37,669 bases of DNA from Ga0077536 sp943370145 (GTDB lineage: Bacteria; Pseudomonadota; Gammaproteobacteria; Ga0077536), in the NCBI GenBank assembly GCA_943370145.1, contig CALRPY020000043.1, forward strand, positions 1 through 37,669, given 5' to 3'. Positions 1-8,497 of the stretch are shown here, piece after piece. Each line of letters starts with the position of its first letter. Position 1 is the first letter of the stretch. The position numbers and the translations under genes are program-made. The notes below the pieces were generated by a model. That model was not told the DNA's origin, made no database searches, and worked only from the letters and a program-made list of their open reading frames with translations.

Positions 1-417
1 GGCCGCCTGTGCGGGCCCGTCGCCCGCGAGCAGGCCCGCGACCGCGAGCCGCACCCGGCGCAGGGCGTCCTCGTCGCGCTGCCCGAGCAGTTCCCGCAGC
101 AGCAGCCATTCCGGCGAACGGGTCGTCGCGTCACCGAGCAGTTCCGCGAGCGGGCACTGCAATGCGCGCGACACCTGCAGCAACACCAGGATGGACGGAT
201 TGCCCACCCCGTACTCGAGGTTCGCGAGGTGCCGCTCGGAGACCTCGGCCGCCGCCGCGAGCTGGCGCCGGGTCATGCCCCGCCGGGCCCGCAGCGCACG
301 GGCGCGCTGGCCGAGTTCGAGCAGGAAGGGATGCCTGGTTTCGTCGTCCGCGCGCGCCGCGGCGGCGGCTTCGTCCGTCGACTCGACCACGGGGGCATGC
401 AAGATAGTGCCTGACAT
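1..417 (-). CDS. HTH_3 (XRE-type) transcriptional regulator, N-terminal part; BzdR/BoxR-like (partial)
   Basis: Only the first 139 codons are present; the gene runs off the left edge. An N-terminal tail of about 27 residues is followed by a clear XRE-type helix-turn-helix (about residues 29-85, including RRGMTRRQLAAAAEVSERHL and LEYGVGNPSILVLLQVSRAL). A helical linker begins after it. This N-terminal pattern is typical of BzdR/BoxR-type regulators of anaerobic or aerobic benzoyl-CoA pathways, which carry a C-terminal shikimate-kinase-like domain that binds an aromatic acyl-CoA. That half would lie outside the window, so the assignment is an inference. The gene lies downstream of, and in the same direction as, the apc/bal/CobW operon, 96 bp after the GTPase gene. 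It has its own promoter candidate and two operator-like repeats. It could instead be an unrelated XRE repressor. Confidence 0.75.
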   Translation of the reverse strand, partial: MSGTILHAPVVESTDEAAAAARADDETRHPFLLELGQRARALRARRGMTRRQLAAAAEVSERHLANLEYGVGNPSILVLLQVSRALQCPLAELLGDATTRSPEWLLLRELLGQRDEDALRRVRLAVAGLLAGDGPAQAA

Positions 418-478
418 GGCAGCGCGCATCCGACTGTTCAGAGCACGCAAGATAATGCGTCTTTCGGCTTGCTGTCCA
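395..478 (-). promoter_or_regulatory. Candidate promoter and twin operator repeats of the HTH regulator
   Basis: On the plus strand, two 17-base elements share the consensus GCAYGCAAGATARTGC (395-411 and 443-459; equivalent bases are 48 bp apart). Each has short inverted ends (GCAY...RTGC). A sigma70-like promoter reads leftward: TGGACA (complement of 473-478), an 18-base spacer, and TATCTT (complement of 449-454). The -10 box lies inside the upstream element, and the other element covers the first codons of the regulator. That layout fits autorepression. The function is inferred. Confidence 0.4.
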
Positions 479-513
479 TGCGCCAGCCCGCCACGGTCAC
501 GGCGAGCTTCCGC

Positions 514-1518
514 TCAACCCGTAGCGCCTGCGTCGGTCAGGGCTTCCCGCAGGCACATCAGGATCCAGTCGCGGTCGAGCGCCCGGCCGATCAGCACCAG
601 CCGCGAGCGCTTCGGCTCGAACGGGCGCCAGAGTGTCGCGGGATTGGCCTGCAGGAGTCCCTGGACGCCCTGCACCACCACCCGCGCCCGCATGCCCTCG
701 ATGGCGAACACGCCCTTCAGCCGCCACAGGGACTCGCCGTAGCGCGCGTTGATTGCGGCCAGCGCCTGGTTGAGGCGCACCCCGTCGAGCGGCGCGCCAG
801 CCTCGAACACGACGGTCCCGACGTCCCCCTGGTGCACGGCGTGTTGGGGCGGGGCTGCCGACGCGACCCGATCGAACTGGTAGCCGCGAAGTTCGAGCAG
901 CTGCTCGAACAATTCGCCCCAGTCGGCCCGTACGACGTCGAGGGCCGCCACTTCCGCCACCGCGTTCGCGGCGTGTACGAAGGTGACGACCTCCTCCAGG
1001 GCCGTCGCCCCGCGGCCCGCAACGAGGTCGGCCTTGGTCACGAGCACCCGGTCGGCACAGGCGAGTTGGGCCTGAGCCTCGCCCGACTCGGCAAGGCTGC
1101 GCATGCCGTTGAGGCCGTCGAACAGGGTCACCACGCCGTCGAGGAAGAAGCGCGCGAGCAACTCGGTCTCGGCCATGAAGGTGCGCACGATGGGCCCCGG
1201 ATCGGCGAGTCCGGTCGGTTCGATCAGCACGTGGTCGAATTCGATCTCCCCGGCGTCGCGACGTCGACCCAGCGCGTGCAGCGCATTGGCGAGGTCGCCG
1301 CGCACCGTGCAGCACACGCAGCCGTTGGTCAGTTGCACGACCACCTCGCCGCGGTCCTTGACTAGCAGCTCGCTGTCCACGTCCACCGCGCCGTACTCGT
1401 TCTCGATCACCGCGAAGCGGCGCCCATGCGCTTCGCCGAGTATGCGGTTGATCAGCGTCGTCTTGCCGCTCCCCAGGAAGCCGGTGATGACCGTCACCGG
1501 CGTCGCGTTGGTGATCAT
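514..1518 (-). CDS. CobW/COG0523-family G3E GTPase, putative metal chaperone
   Basis: The protein has 334 residues, normal for the CobW/YjiA/ZNG1 family. Visible motifs are the P-loop GFLGSGKT (13-20), the metal-binding GCVCC (C67, C69, C70) of COG0523 proteins, a switch-like EPTGLADP, and a guanine-specificity TKAD. The C-terminal CobW_C domain follows (from about residue 225). These GTPases bind Zn, Co or Ni and hand it to client enzymes. The ATG overlaps the stop of the CoA-ligase gene (ATGA at 1515-1518), so the GTPase is translationally coupled to the end of the apc-type operon. Because that operon encodes a zinc-ribbon subunit, a zinc-delivery role for the carboxylase is a reasonable inference. 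A general zinc-homeostasis role cannot be excluded. Confidence 0.88.
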   Translation of the reverse strand: MITNATPVTVITGFLGSGKTTLINRILGEAHGRRFAVIENEYGAVDVDSELLVKDRGEVVVQLTNGCVCCTVRGDLANALHALGRRRDAGEIEFDHVLIEPTGLADPGPIVRTFMAETELLARFFLDGVVTLFDGLNGMRSLAESGEAQAQLACADRVLVTKADLVAGRGATALEEVVTFVHAANAVAEVAALDVVRADWGELFEQLLELRGYQFDRVASAAPPQHAVHQGDVGTVVFEAGAPLDGVRLNQALAAINARYGESLWRLKGVFAIEGMRARVVVQGVQGLLQANPATLWRPFEPKRSRLVLIGRALDRDWILMCLREALTDAGATG

Positions 1519-2876
1519 GGGGCGGCCGGGGCTTCGCGCACGGCCACCAGCGAGGTCTTGTAGGTGCCGCGCGGCAGGCTGCCCGCGGGCAGCACGCGCG
1601 CCGCGACGCGCACCTGCAGTTCCGCGCGCACCACCTGCTCGATCGCCGCGGCGAGCGTCGCATGGCGCTCGGGTGGCAGGCCGGGGACCACCTCGACGTC
1701 GAGCGGCACGGCGTCATCGAAGCGGACCTGCGCCGCGCTGTCCTTCCAGATCCGGAGCAGCGGCTCGACCTGCCCGGCGAAGCGTCGCGCGATCAGGTCG
1801 CGCAGCGCGGTCGGGAACAGGTTCATGCCCTTATAGATCAGCATGTCGTCGGTGCGGCCGATGCAGCGGATGCGCGGACTCGTGCGGCCGCAGGCGCAGC
1901 CCATGCCCGTGACCACCACGTGATCGCGCGAGCGATAGCGCAGCATCGGCGTCGCCTCGCGCGCGAAGGTCGTATAGACGAGTTCGCCACTCGCGCCCTC
2001 GCGCCAGGCGACGCGGCCACCCGTGTCCGGGTCGACGAGTTCGATGGCCACGCAGGACTGCGCGTTGAAGTGCATGCCATCCTCAGCCTCGCACTCGGCC
2101 CACAGGCAGGACAGCACGTCGCCGAGGCCCATGACCTCGCGCAGGCCGGTGATGCCGAGGCCCTCGCGGATCTTCGCCCGGATCTTCGGCTGATCGAGCC
2201 CGGGCTCGCCGCCGCACAGCACCGTGGTGAGCGCGGACGGCAGGCCCGTGTCGGCGCCCAGCGCCGCCCACTGCTCGGCGAGGTAGGTGCCGAAGGAAGT
2301 CGTCGCGAGCAGCGCGCTGATTCGCAGGTGTCGCAGCTCGCGCAGGATGCGCTCGGTCGGGAAGCCGCCAAGCCAGCACAGGGTCGCGCCGACGCGCCGG
2401 AAGCCGTCGGCATAGGGCAGTCCACCGGCCACGCCGGGCAGCCCCACGAGGTGGGCCACGAGATCCGCCTCGCGGATCCCCGCCGTGTACCAGCTCTGGG
2501 CGATGGCCTCGCTCCAGTGCTCGAGATCGGTCCGGGTCAGCGCGTAGTAGAGCGGGCGCCCGGTAGTGCCGGACGAGGACAGGGTCTGCACGATGTCCGC
2601 GGTCGACGCGCCCTGGTTGTCACCGAATGGCGCGGTGGCGCTCGCCGCGTCCTGGGCCGCGCGCACGTCCGTCTTCAGCGTGAACGGCAGGGATTCCAGC
2701 GCCGCGAATTCGCGCAGCGGCACGCGGGCGTCCGGGCCGAGCAGGCGCGCGTACAGTGCGGAGCGTACCGGCAGCGCCGCGACGAAATCCGCGATGCGTG
2801 GCGCCTGCCAGCGCTCGACCGCGTCCCACGGCAGGGTCTCGAGCCCGGCGTTCCAGTAGCGGCCGTCGGCGCTCAC
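1515..2876 (-). CDS. bal: PaaK-like AMP-forming acyl-CoA ligase, probable benzoylacetate-CoA ligase (Bal-type)
   Basis: This 453-residue adenylate-forming enzyme is of the phenylacetate-CoA ligase type. The nucleotide-binding motif SSGTTGRP is at about 101-108. PaaK-like features follow: an YRSRDH hinge region, CACGR cysteines, and the C-terminal IGRTDDMLIYKGMNLFPTAL segment. The start is a GTG at 2874-2876 that overlaps the stop of the preceding gene (GTGA at 2873-2876); no ATG fits the family alignment better. The stop overlaps the ATG of the CobW gene. In Aromatoleum the last gene of the acetophenone carboxylase operon encodes a ligase that turns benzoylacetate, the carboxylation product, into benzoylacetyl-CoA. 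The position here is the same, so that role is proposed. The exact aryl substrate is not shown by the sequence. Confidence 0.8.
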   Translation of the reverse strand: MSADGRYWNAGLETLPWDAVERWQAPRIADFVAALPVRSALYARLLGPDARVPLREFAALESLPFTLKTDVRAAQDAASATAPFGDNQGASTADIVQTLSSSGTTGRPLYYALTRTDLEHWSEAIAQSWYTAGIREADLVAHLVGLPGVAGGLPYADGFRRVGATLCWLGGFPTERILRELRHLRISALLATTSFGTYLAEQWAALGADTGLPSALTTVLCGGEPGLDQPKIRAKIREGLGITGLREVMGLGDVLSCLWAECEAEDGMHFNAQSCVAIELVDPDTGGRVAWREGASGELVYTTFAREATPMLRYRSRDHVVVTGMGCACGRTSPRIRCIGRTDDMLIYKGMNLFPTALRDLIARRFAGQVEPLLRIWKDSAAQVRFDDAVPLDVEVVPGLPPERHATLAAAIEQVVRAELQVRVAARVLPAGSLPRGTYKTSLVAVREAPAAP

Positions 2877-3799
2877 CCGTCCCGCTCCCGCTGGACGTCG
2901 AGGGCGACCTCGACCGCGTCGATCAGGGCCTCGACCGACACATCCGCCGGTACCTCGCGTGCGCTCACGATTACGCGCGCCTCGCCGTGGGCGCCCGGCA
3001 GCGCGGCCCACGCCGCCGGGTCGGCAGCCACGGTCAGGCCATGCGGTTTGGCCAGCGCCGGGACGCGGCCGCCCGGCTCGAACGCCGGACACGCCACCAT
3101 CGCCGCCAGCCACGACGCGGGCGCGAAGTCCTCGCAGGCGAGGAGCGCCGGAATGCGGTGGAAGCGCGCGATGTTCCCGATGGTGCCGAGCGCGGCGGCC
3201 CACGCGTCCGAGCCGTCGCCCGCCGCGCGACGCTCGCAGAGCAGGATCGCGGCGGCCCCCCGCTGCGCGAATTCGCGCGCGAGCGCGCCGAGGGCGCGCC
3301 CGGCGAACTCCCAGGCCTCGGCGCTCGGCGGCATCGGCCCGCACAGTTCCCCGAGCAACGTGGCGGGCCCGGTCAGGGCGGCGACCAGCACCGCTTCCGC
3401 CCCCTGCGTGGTGGCGAGCCGCTGGCAGGCCTCGAGGCTGGCCTCGAGGGCTTCGGAGCGCGACCAGCTGCCATCGAAATCGGCGATGGCGAAGGTGTCG
3501 GGCGCGCACCCGTGCAGCACGCGCGGTGGCCAGGTATCGCGGTCGACGACGGCGCCGAGCGCTTCCGCCTCGAGCGCAGAGGGCGCGGCAACCACCAGCG
3601 CCGCCGTGCCGAGCACGCGCCCGAGTTCCACGAGGTTCTTCGCCAGCCGCGTCGGGTCCGCGGTGACCTCGGCCGGCGGCAAGGCCTCCATCTGCGCGGA
3701 CACGCCGTAGAGCAGTGGCGCGAACAGCGGCGCGTGGGGCTTGCCGATGCCGCGACCGAGTTCCGACAGGCGCCGTCGCCAGGGTATGCCGGTGCTCAT
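2873..3799 (-). CDS. apc5: Acetophenone-carboxylase-type small subunit (Apc5-like, about 33 kDa)
   Basis: The protein has 308 residues, alanine-rich, with no signal peptide. Its overall pattern recalls the uroporphyrinogen decarboxylase/methyltransferase TIM-barrel superfamily (for example the N-terminal PHAPLFAPLLYGVSAQMEAL segment), but no catalytic motif was recognised with certainty. The ATG at 3799 was chosen because it lies 7 bp after the stop of the hydantoinase-B-like gene; in-frame starts further upstream would run deep into that gene. The stop overlaps the GTG of the ligase gene. By size and operon position it matches the fifth, loosely bound subunit of acetophenone carboxylase, which is required for activity in addition to the core complex. 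The assignment rests mainly on synteny. Confidence 0.7.
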   Translation of the reverse strand: MSTGIPWRRRLSELGRGIGKPHAPLFAPLLYGVSAQMEALPPAEVTADPTRLAKNLVELGRVLGTAALVVAAPSALEAEALGAVVDRDTWPPRVLHGCAPDTFAIADFDGSWSRSEALEASLEACQRLATTQGAEAVLVAALTGPATLLGELCGPMPPSAEAWEFAGRALGALAREFAQRGAAAILLCERRAAGDGSDAWAAALGTIGNIARFHRIPALLACEDFAPASWLAAMVACPAFEPGGRVPALAKPHGLTVAADPAAWAALPGAHGEARVIVSAREVPADVSVEALIDAVEVALDVQRERDG

Positions 3800-3806
3800 G
3801 CCCGCC

Positions 3807-5864
3807 TCACGCGCGCACCAGCCTGCGGTTGGGCTTTGCGTCCGGCCAGGTGCCGTAGTATTCGAGAATCGCCTCCGGCGGGCGTTTGGTCGACCACTCG
3901 GCCTCGAACTCGGCATAGGGCCGGCCACGTCGCTTGCGCGCAGCGAGTTCCGCCGTGCGCCGCGCGGCAGTCGCGGCCTTGTCGATGCGACGTGTCTCCG
4001 CATCCCACACCACCTTGTAGATGTGCTCGGCCGTCACGGCGGTGATCGTGCCTTTCTCGAGGTCGGCCGCGACGAGATCCGGGTCACGGTCCAGCGGATC
4101 GCCGTAGCCCGTGCCGCCGGCCGAGAAGCCGAAGGTGATGACCTCGCCATTGTCGTAGGGGCGCACGGACCGACCGAGGAACTCGGTCTCGTAATCGCCT
4201 TCGATCGTCCTGCCCTCGAGGATCTCGTGCAGGTCCATCCGCAGCGCATTCGGCCCTGCGAGCTGTTCCTTGATTTTGGCGCGCCGGATCGAGATGCCGG
4301 GGACCGTGCACGGCGCATAGCCGCCGAACAGCGGCTGCGGCGTCTGCAGCTTGGTGTTGTCGGCGATGCTCATCATGAACACCTGCTGCACGTGGTGCGC
4401 GACCCACATCTGGACCGTGCCGACGCCCCCGCGATACTTGCCGTGTCCGCAGCTGTCGGTCCAGTGCGAGGACAGCGGGATCAGCAGCGGGAACTCGTTC
4501 TCGACGTTCTCCGTGTTCGGCGCGCGGCCGCCGTGCGCCCAGGGGAAGCCGTAGGCGTCCATGCCGTCCTGGTCGGGACGGGCGCCCTGCCCTTCGGTGT
4601 TGATCGAGTAGGCGAGCATGTCGGCGAACGGCGTGCCCCACTGCGAAAGCCCGGCAAGCACGAGCGCGTTGCCGGCATTCGCCATCGACGCGCCGGCCTG
4701 GCGCCAGTTGGTCGTCGAGAACATCGTCTTCGCGAAGCAGTTGTGGACCGCGGACATGATGCCGGTCGCGATCATCACGGAGTTCGAGGTCGCCGCGCGC
4801 GGGTCGGGCGACAGGCAGGTGCCCGGCTCGAAGCGGAAATCGATGTTGTTGAAAGTGCCGTTGGACAGCGGCAGCTCGTGGAAAAGGTATTCGTAGATGT
4901 AGTTCGTGAAGTGCGCGATGGCCGCCTGCGGATGCGCGTTGTAGCTCGACGGCGTTTCCGGCCCCGTGCCCGTGAAGTCGACGAGCAGGCGATCGCCGTC
5001 CTTGTGCAGCGTCATGAAGCAGTTGCGGATGAGCCCCTGCTTGAGGCCCACGCCGTCGCTGAAATTCACGCAGCGGAACTTGCCGTCCGGCCACTGGCGG
5101 ATCAGGTCGCGCGCGCCGCGGTCCGCGGTCTGGATCATCTTCGCGAACAGGCCCTTGACGAAATCGGGGCCCTCGCGCTCGCAGAACTCGATGAGCCGCG
5201 TGCGCACGCGGTCGGCGGTGGTGCAGCGGCCCTTGAGGTCGACGGCGATCATCTGCGGCGCGCGGATGCCGAAGGCCTGGAACATGGTCTCGATGTCGGG
5301 CGACAGGCGGTGGTTCTGGCCGATGCGCATCGGCGGCAGGTTCATGCCCTCCTCGAAGCGGCTGGTCGCCGACACCGGCATGCCGCCCGGCTCGATCGCG
5401 CCGGTCTCGGTGGTGTGCACGAGCGCGACCGTCCAGGCGATGAGCTCACCCTTGTAGAAGACGGGCGTCATGACGCCCTGGTCGGGGTTGTGCACGCCGC
5501 CGTAGACGGCGTCGTTGGCGAACCAGTAGTCACCGTCGTTGATGCCGATGTTGTGGCCGTAGGTGTGGATGATGTACTTGATGATGATCGGCGGGATCAC
5601 CGCGTGCAGGTAGGTGCCCATCGAGCCGTTGACGATGTCGCCGTCGGCGGTGCAGATGCCGACCAGCGAGTCACCGGCCACGCCCATCGCGCAGCGCACC
5701 GAGCGCTGGAAGACGTCCATGCCCTCGTCGAGGATGTCGTTGGTGCGCTGGAAGCCGATCTCGAAACGCGCGGCGTCGATCGCGTCGGCCATGGCCTGGA
5801 CCTCCGGCGTGGGCGGCACGGTCTTGAGCCAGGCGAGCTTCTGTTCCAGGGTCGGGATGCTCAT
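3807..5864 (-). CDS. apc4: Hydantoinase B/oxoprolinase-family carboxylase subunit (Apc4-like)
   Basis: The protein has 685 residues (about 75 kDa) and one HyuB domain over nearly its full length. Typical stretches are FQRSVRCAMGVAGDSLVGIC near the N-terminus, NDGDYWFANDAVYGGVHNPD, and a glycine-rich C-terminal part (KYRGGVGTVQMW and SAGGTGYGDP). In acetone and acetophenone carboxylases the HyuB-type subunit is thought to bind the ketone, activated as an enol phosphate, and carry out the carboxylation. It follows the HyuA-like gene after 23 bp, with a GAGGAGG and a nearer AGGA ahead of the ATG. The assignment to a five-subunit acetophenone carboxylase rather than a hydantoinase rests on the neighbours: two HyuA-like subunits, a zinc-ribbon subunit and the CoA ligase. 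Confidence 0.85.
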   Translation of the reverse strand: MSIPTLEQKLAWLKTVPPTPEVQAMADAIDAARFEIGFQRTNDILDEGMDVFQRSVRCAMGVAGDSLVGICTADGDIVNGSMGTYLHAVIPPIIIKYIIHTYGHNIGINDGDYWFANDAVYGGVHNPDQGVMTPVFYKGELIAWTVALVHTTETGAIEPGGMPVSATSRFEEGMNLPPMRIGQNHRLSPDIETMFQAFGIRAPQMIAVDLKGRCTTADRVRTRLIEFCEREGPDFVKGLFAKMIQTADRGARDLIRQWPDGKFRCVNFSDGVGLKQGLIRNCFMTLHKDGDRLLVDFTGTGPETPSSYNAHPQAAIAHFTNYIYEYLFHELPLSNGTFNNIDFRFEPGTCLSPDPRAATSNSVMIATGIMSAVHNCFAKTMFSTTNWRQAGASMANAGNALVLAGLSQWGTPFADMLAYSINTEGQGARPDQDGMDAYGFPWAHGGRAPNTENVENEFPLLIPLSSHWTDSCGHGKYRGGVGTVQMWVAHHVQQVFMMSIADNTKLQTPQPLFGGYAPCTVPGISIRRAKIKEQLAGPNALRMDLHEILEGRTIEGDYETEFLGRSVRPYDNGEVITFGFSAGGTGYGDPLDRDPDLVAADLEKGTITAVTAEHIYKVVWDAETRRIDKAATAARRTAELAARKRRGRPYAEFEAEWSTKRPPEAILEYYGTWPDAKPNRRLVRA

Positions 5865-5887
5865 CGTTTCCTGTCCTCCTCTCGGAC

Positions 5888-8083
5888 TCAGGCCCGGGCC
5901 GGGCCGGCGGCGGGCTTCAGTGACGCGGGGCCCGCGCCGTCCACCCAGGTCATCAGGCCCAGCTTGTGCTGGTCGATTGCGAAGCGCCGGCCGGGCGGCA
6001 CCACGATCGTGGTCAGCTCGGCCTCCAGCACCGCCGGACCGAACAGTTCGTTGCCGGGCTCGAGCTTCTCGAACTGGTAGATCGGCGTCGGCGCGGTGCC
6101 GGCAAGCTCCATCCAGTAGCAGTCGCGGGTGCCGGTGAGCGCCGCCGACGGGTCCTTGCCCTGCAGCGGGTATTCCACGATCGGCGGCTTGCGCACCGGC
6201 ACCGTCACCCGCAGCACGAAGTTGTCGAGGTAGACGCCACCCGGCCGGTTCACGACCAGCGGGCTGAATGCCTCGCTGAATTCCTTCTCGAAGGCCGCGT
6301 AGATGGCGGCCGCGTCCGCGTCGGACCCGATGCGCAGCACCGGACAGTCCGTGCGCTTCACGTTGACCTGCCCGCCGTAGAGCATGTCGAGCTCGAGACG
6401 GTAGACCGCCTCGCCCGGATCGAGGTTCTCGGCGGCGAGCTCCTGGTTCGCGCGCTGGACCATGTCGTCAACGGTCGCGTTGAACAGCACGCGGTCGACG
6501 ACGATGCGCTCGGTCAGGGGCTCCATGAACACGAGCCGCCGCGACTGCTCGTAGAGATGGACGATGTCCATGATCGACGAGCCCATCGCGCAGAACACCG
6601 GCGCCGCCGGAAACACCACGCCCACCGGCACGTCGGACTGGAAGCCGCTGAGGTGCGTCGGCCCTGCCCCGCCGATCGCGAAGACCACGAAATCCTCCGG
6701 GTGGTAGCCACGCATGTGGACCTCGCGCTTGATCGCCGAAGCCATGTTCTCGTCGATCACGTTGCGGATCATCGCCGCGGCCTCGAGCACGCCCACGCCC
6801 AGGCGATCCGCGATCTTCTCCTTGATGGCCTTCTCCGCCTTCGCCTTGTTCAGCGGCATCTGGCCGCCGAAATAGCCCTCCGGATTGATGTAGCCGAGGA
6901 CCACGTCGGCGTCGGTGGTGGTCGGCTCGGTGCCACCCAGGTCATAGCACACCGGCCCCGGCATCGAGCCCGCGGAGCGCGGACCGACCGACAGCCGTCC
7001 GCTGCGATCGACGCTCGCGATCGAGCCGCCGCCGGCGCCGATGGAAATCGTCTGCATCATGGTGACGTTGACCATCCAGCGGTCGATCACCGGCTTGAAC
7101 TCGTAGTTGCGCACGCCGGACTCGACGACCAGCGCGACGTCGAAGCTCGTGCCGCCGACGTCGCCCATGATGACGTTCTTGTAGCCGAGCTTGTTGGCGA
7201 AATACGCGCTGCCCATGAGCCCCGACACCGGCCCGCCATTGAAGGTGCGCGAGGCCGGCGTCTTGAAGATCTCGGCCGAGCCGCCCGAGTTGTGGATCAT
7301 CAGGAAGGTGCCGCGATAGCCCTTGTCGCGCAGCTTGTCCCAGGTCGCGCAAATCTCGGTCTGCATCGCGTGCTGCAGGTAGGCGTCGAGCACGGCCGTC
7401 ATCGCGCGCTCGTACTCGCCGAGCTTCGCGGTCACCGCATGGCTCATCACCACGGGCACGAAGCCGACGTGGTACTCCTTGTACTCCTCGCGGATGATTT
7501 CACGCACCCGCTTCTCGTGCGCCGGGTTGACGAAGGACCACAGCAGGCACACGACGATCGCGCGCGCGCCGCGGTCCATCAGCAGGCGCAGCTTGCGCCG
7601 CACGTCTTCTTCGTCGAGGGGCCTTATCACCTCGCCTTTCGAGTCCACGCGTTCCTTGATGCCCACCACCAGGTCGCGCGCGATGAGCGGATGCGGCTTG
7701 TTCTGGACCGCGAGGTTGCGCCGCTCGGAGATGATCTGGCCGTCGACCCATTGCGCGCCGCGGCCGATGTGGATGATGTCCTCGTGGCCCTCGGTGGTGA
7801 CGAAGCCGATCCGTGGCCCTTGCCGCTGGAGCAGCCGGTTCAGCGCCACGGTGGTCGAATAGCGCACGATGTCGATGCGGGGCAGCAGTTCCTCCACGGA
7901 GAGTCCGACCTTTTCGGCGCCGGACTCCACGGCGTTGAGGAAGCCGACGGACAGATCGTGCGGGGTGGTCGGCGCCTTGACGATGTGCCGCTCGCCGTCG
8001 AGCGTCAGCACGAAATCCGTGAAGGTGCCGCCGACGTCGATGTCGATCGAATTCATCAGGGCGGTGGTCTTCGGCGCGTTCAT
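5888..8083 (-). CDS. apc3: Hydantoinase A/oxoprolinase-family ATP-binding carboxylase subunit (Apc3-like)
   Basis: The protein has 731 residues (about 80 kDa). It has the N-terminal hydantoinase A region with IDIDVGGTFTDF (13-24) and the ASKHA-type phosphate loop GDVGGTSFDVAL with its Asp at about 308. GAGGGSIA, SMPGPVCYDLGG and FAIGGAGPTH follow. HyuA-like subunits of acetone and acetophenone carboxylases bind ATP and phosphorylate substrates. The ATG at 8083 was chosen because it overlaps the stop of the zinc-ribbon gene (ATGA at 8080-8083); a second ATG at 8056 is possible. With the gene at 8498 this is the second HyuA paralogue of the operon, as in acetophenone carboxylase, where two different HyuA-type subunits fit the reported use of two ATP per carboxylation. 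Confidence 0.86.
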   Translation of the reverse strand: MNAPKTTALMNSIDIDVGGTFTDFVLTLDGERHIVKAPTTPHDLSVGFLNAVESGAEKVGLSVEELLPRIDIVRYSTTVALNRLLQRQGPRIGFVTTEGHEDIIHIGRGAQWVDGQIISERRNLAVQNKPHPLIARDLVVGIKERVDSKGEVIRPLDEEDVRRKLRLLMDRGARAIVVCLLWSFVNPAHEKRVREIIREEYKEYHVGFVPVVMSHAVTAKLGEYERAMTAVLDAYLQHAMQTEICATWDKLRDKGYRGTFLMIHNSGGSAEIFKTPASRTFNGGPVSGLMGSAYFANKLGYKNVIMGDVGGTSFDVALVVESGVRNYEFKPVIDRWMVNVTMMQTISIGAGGGSIASVDRSGRLSVGPRSAGSMPGPVCYDLGGTEPTTTDADVVLGYINPEGYFGGQMPLNKAKAEKAIKEKIADRLGVGVLEAAAMIRNVIDENMASAIKREVHMRGYHPEDFVVFAIGGAGPTHLSGFQSDVPVGVVFPAAPVFCAMGSSIMDIVHLYEQSRRLVFMEPLTERIVVDRVLFNATVDDMVQRANQELAAENLDPGEAVYRLELDMLYGGQVNVKRTDCPVLRIGSDADAAAIYAAFEKEFSEAFSPLVVNRPGGVYLDNFVLRVTVPVRKPPIVEYPLQGKDPSAALTGTRDCYWMELAGTAPTPIYQFEKLEPGNELFGPAVLEAELTTIVVPPGRRFAIDQHKLGLMTWVDGAGPASLKPAAGPARA

Positions 8084-8463
8084 GCCTCGCCCCCCGTCGC
8101 CAGCTTGCCGTCGGCGGTGATCACGTAGTCGCCCGCCGCGAGCCGGGCCTTCAGGCTGTCGACGTCGAGTTCGATGTCGTGCGTGATCGGATGTCCCGGC
8201 GGCAGGTACTCGGTCTCGATCTGCCGCCCGCACGACGGACAGTAGAACTCGATGATGCGCGCCCAGTCGGGATCGGGTGCGAAACCGTACTCGCCCTCGA
8301 GCACCGGGGCGTGGATTTCGCGCGGGTCGCGCTCGGCGACGAGGCAGCCTTTCTTGTAGCTCTCGCGGGCGCCGATCAGCGCGTGCCCGCAGCTATGGCA
8401 GCACCAGCGTTCCTGCTCGACGTCGAGGTCGAGGTACTCGGTGAAACGGATGAGGGTCGGCAT
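8080..8463 (-). CDS. apc2: Zinc-ribbon small subunit of acetophenone-carboxylase-type enzyme (Apc2-like)
   Basis: The protein has 127 residues (about 14 kDa). Two CxxC knuckles, C22-H-S-C25 and C75-P-S-C78, form a probable zinc ribbon; C21 and C40 are further candidate ligands. The size and position, between two HyuA-like genes, match the 15-kDa subunit of acetophenone carboxylase, a zinc-containing enzyme. The ATG at 8463 has a good Shine-Dalgarno (GGAGGA, 9 bases upstream). The stop overlaps the next start. It probably has a structural role in the core complex. The CobW-type GTPase at the end of the operon is a candidate zinc supplier. Confidence 0.85.
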   Translation of the reverse strand: MPTLIRFTEYLDLDVEQERWCCHSCGHALIGARESYKKGCLVAERDPREIHAPVLEGEYGFAPDPDWARIIEFYCPSCGRQIETEYLPPGHPITHDIELDVDSLKARLAAGDYVITADGKLATGGEA

Positions 8464-8497
8464 CGGGAATAGTCCTCCAGCAGGTTGCGGGCGCCGC

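Noticed and set aside
3741..8128. Very long open frames on the plus strand opposite the carboxylase genes (up to about 780 codons)
   Set aside because: They are antisense to genes with clear conserved domains, have low-complexity R/H/A/V-rich translations and no recognisable motifs. They result from high GC content at third codon positions.
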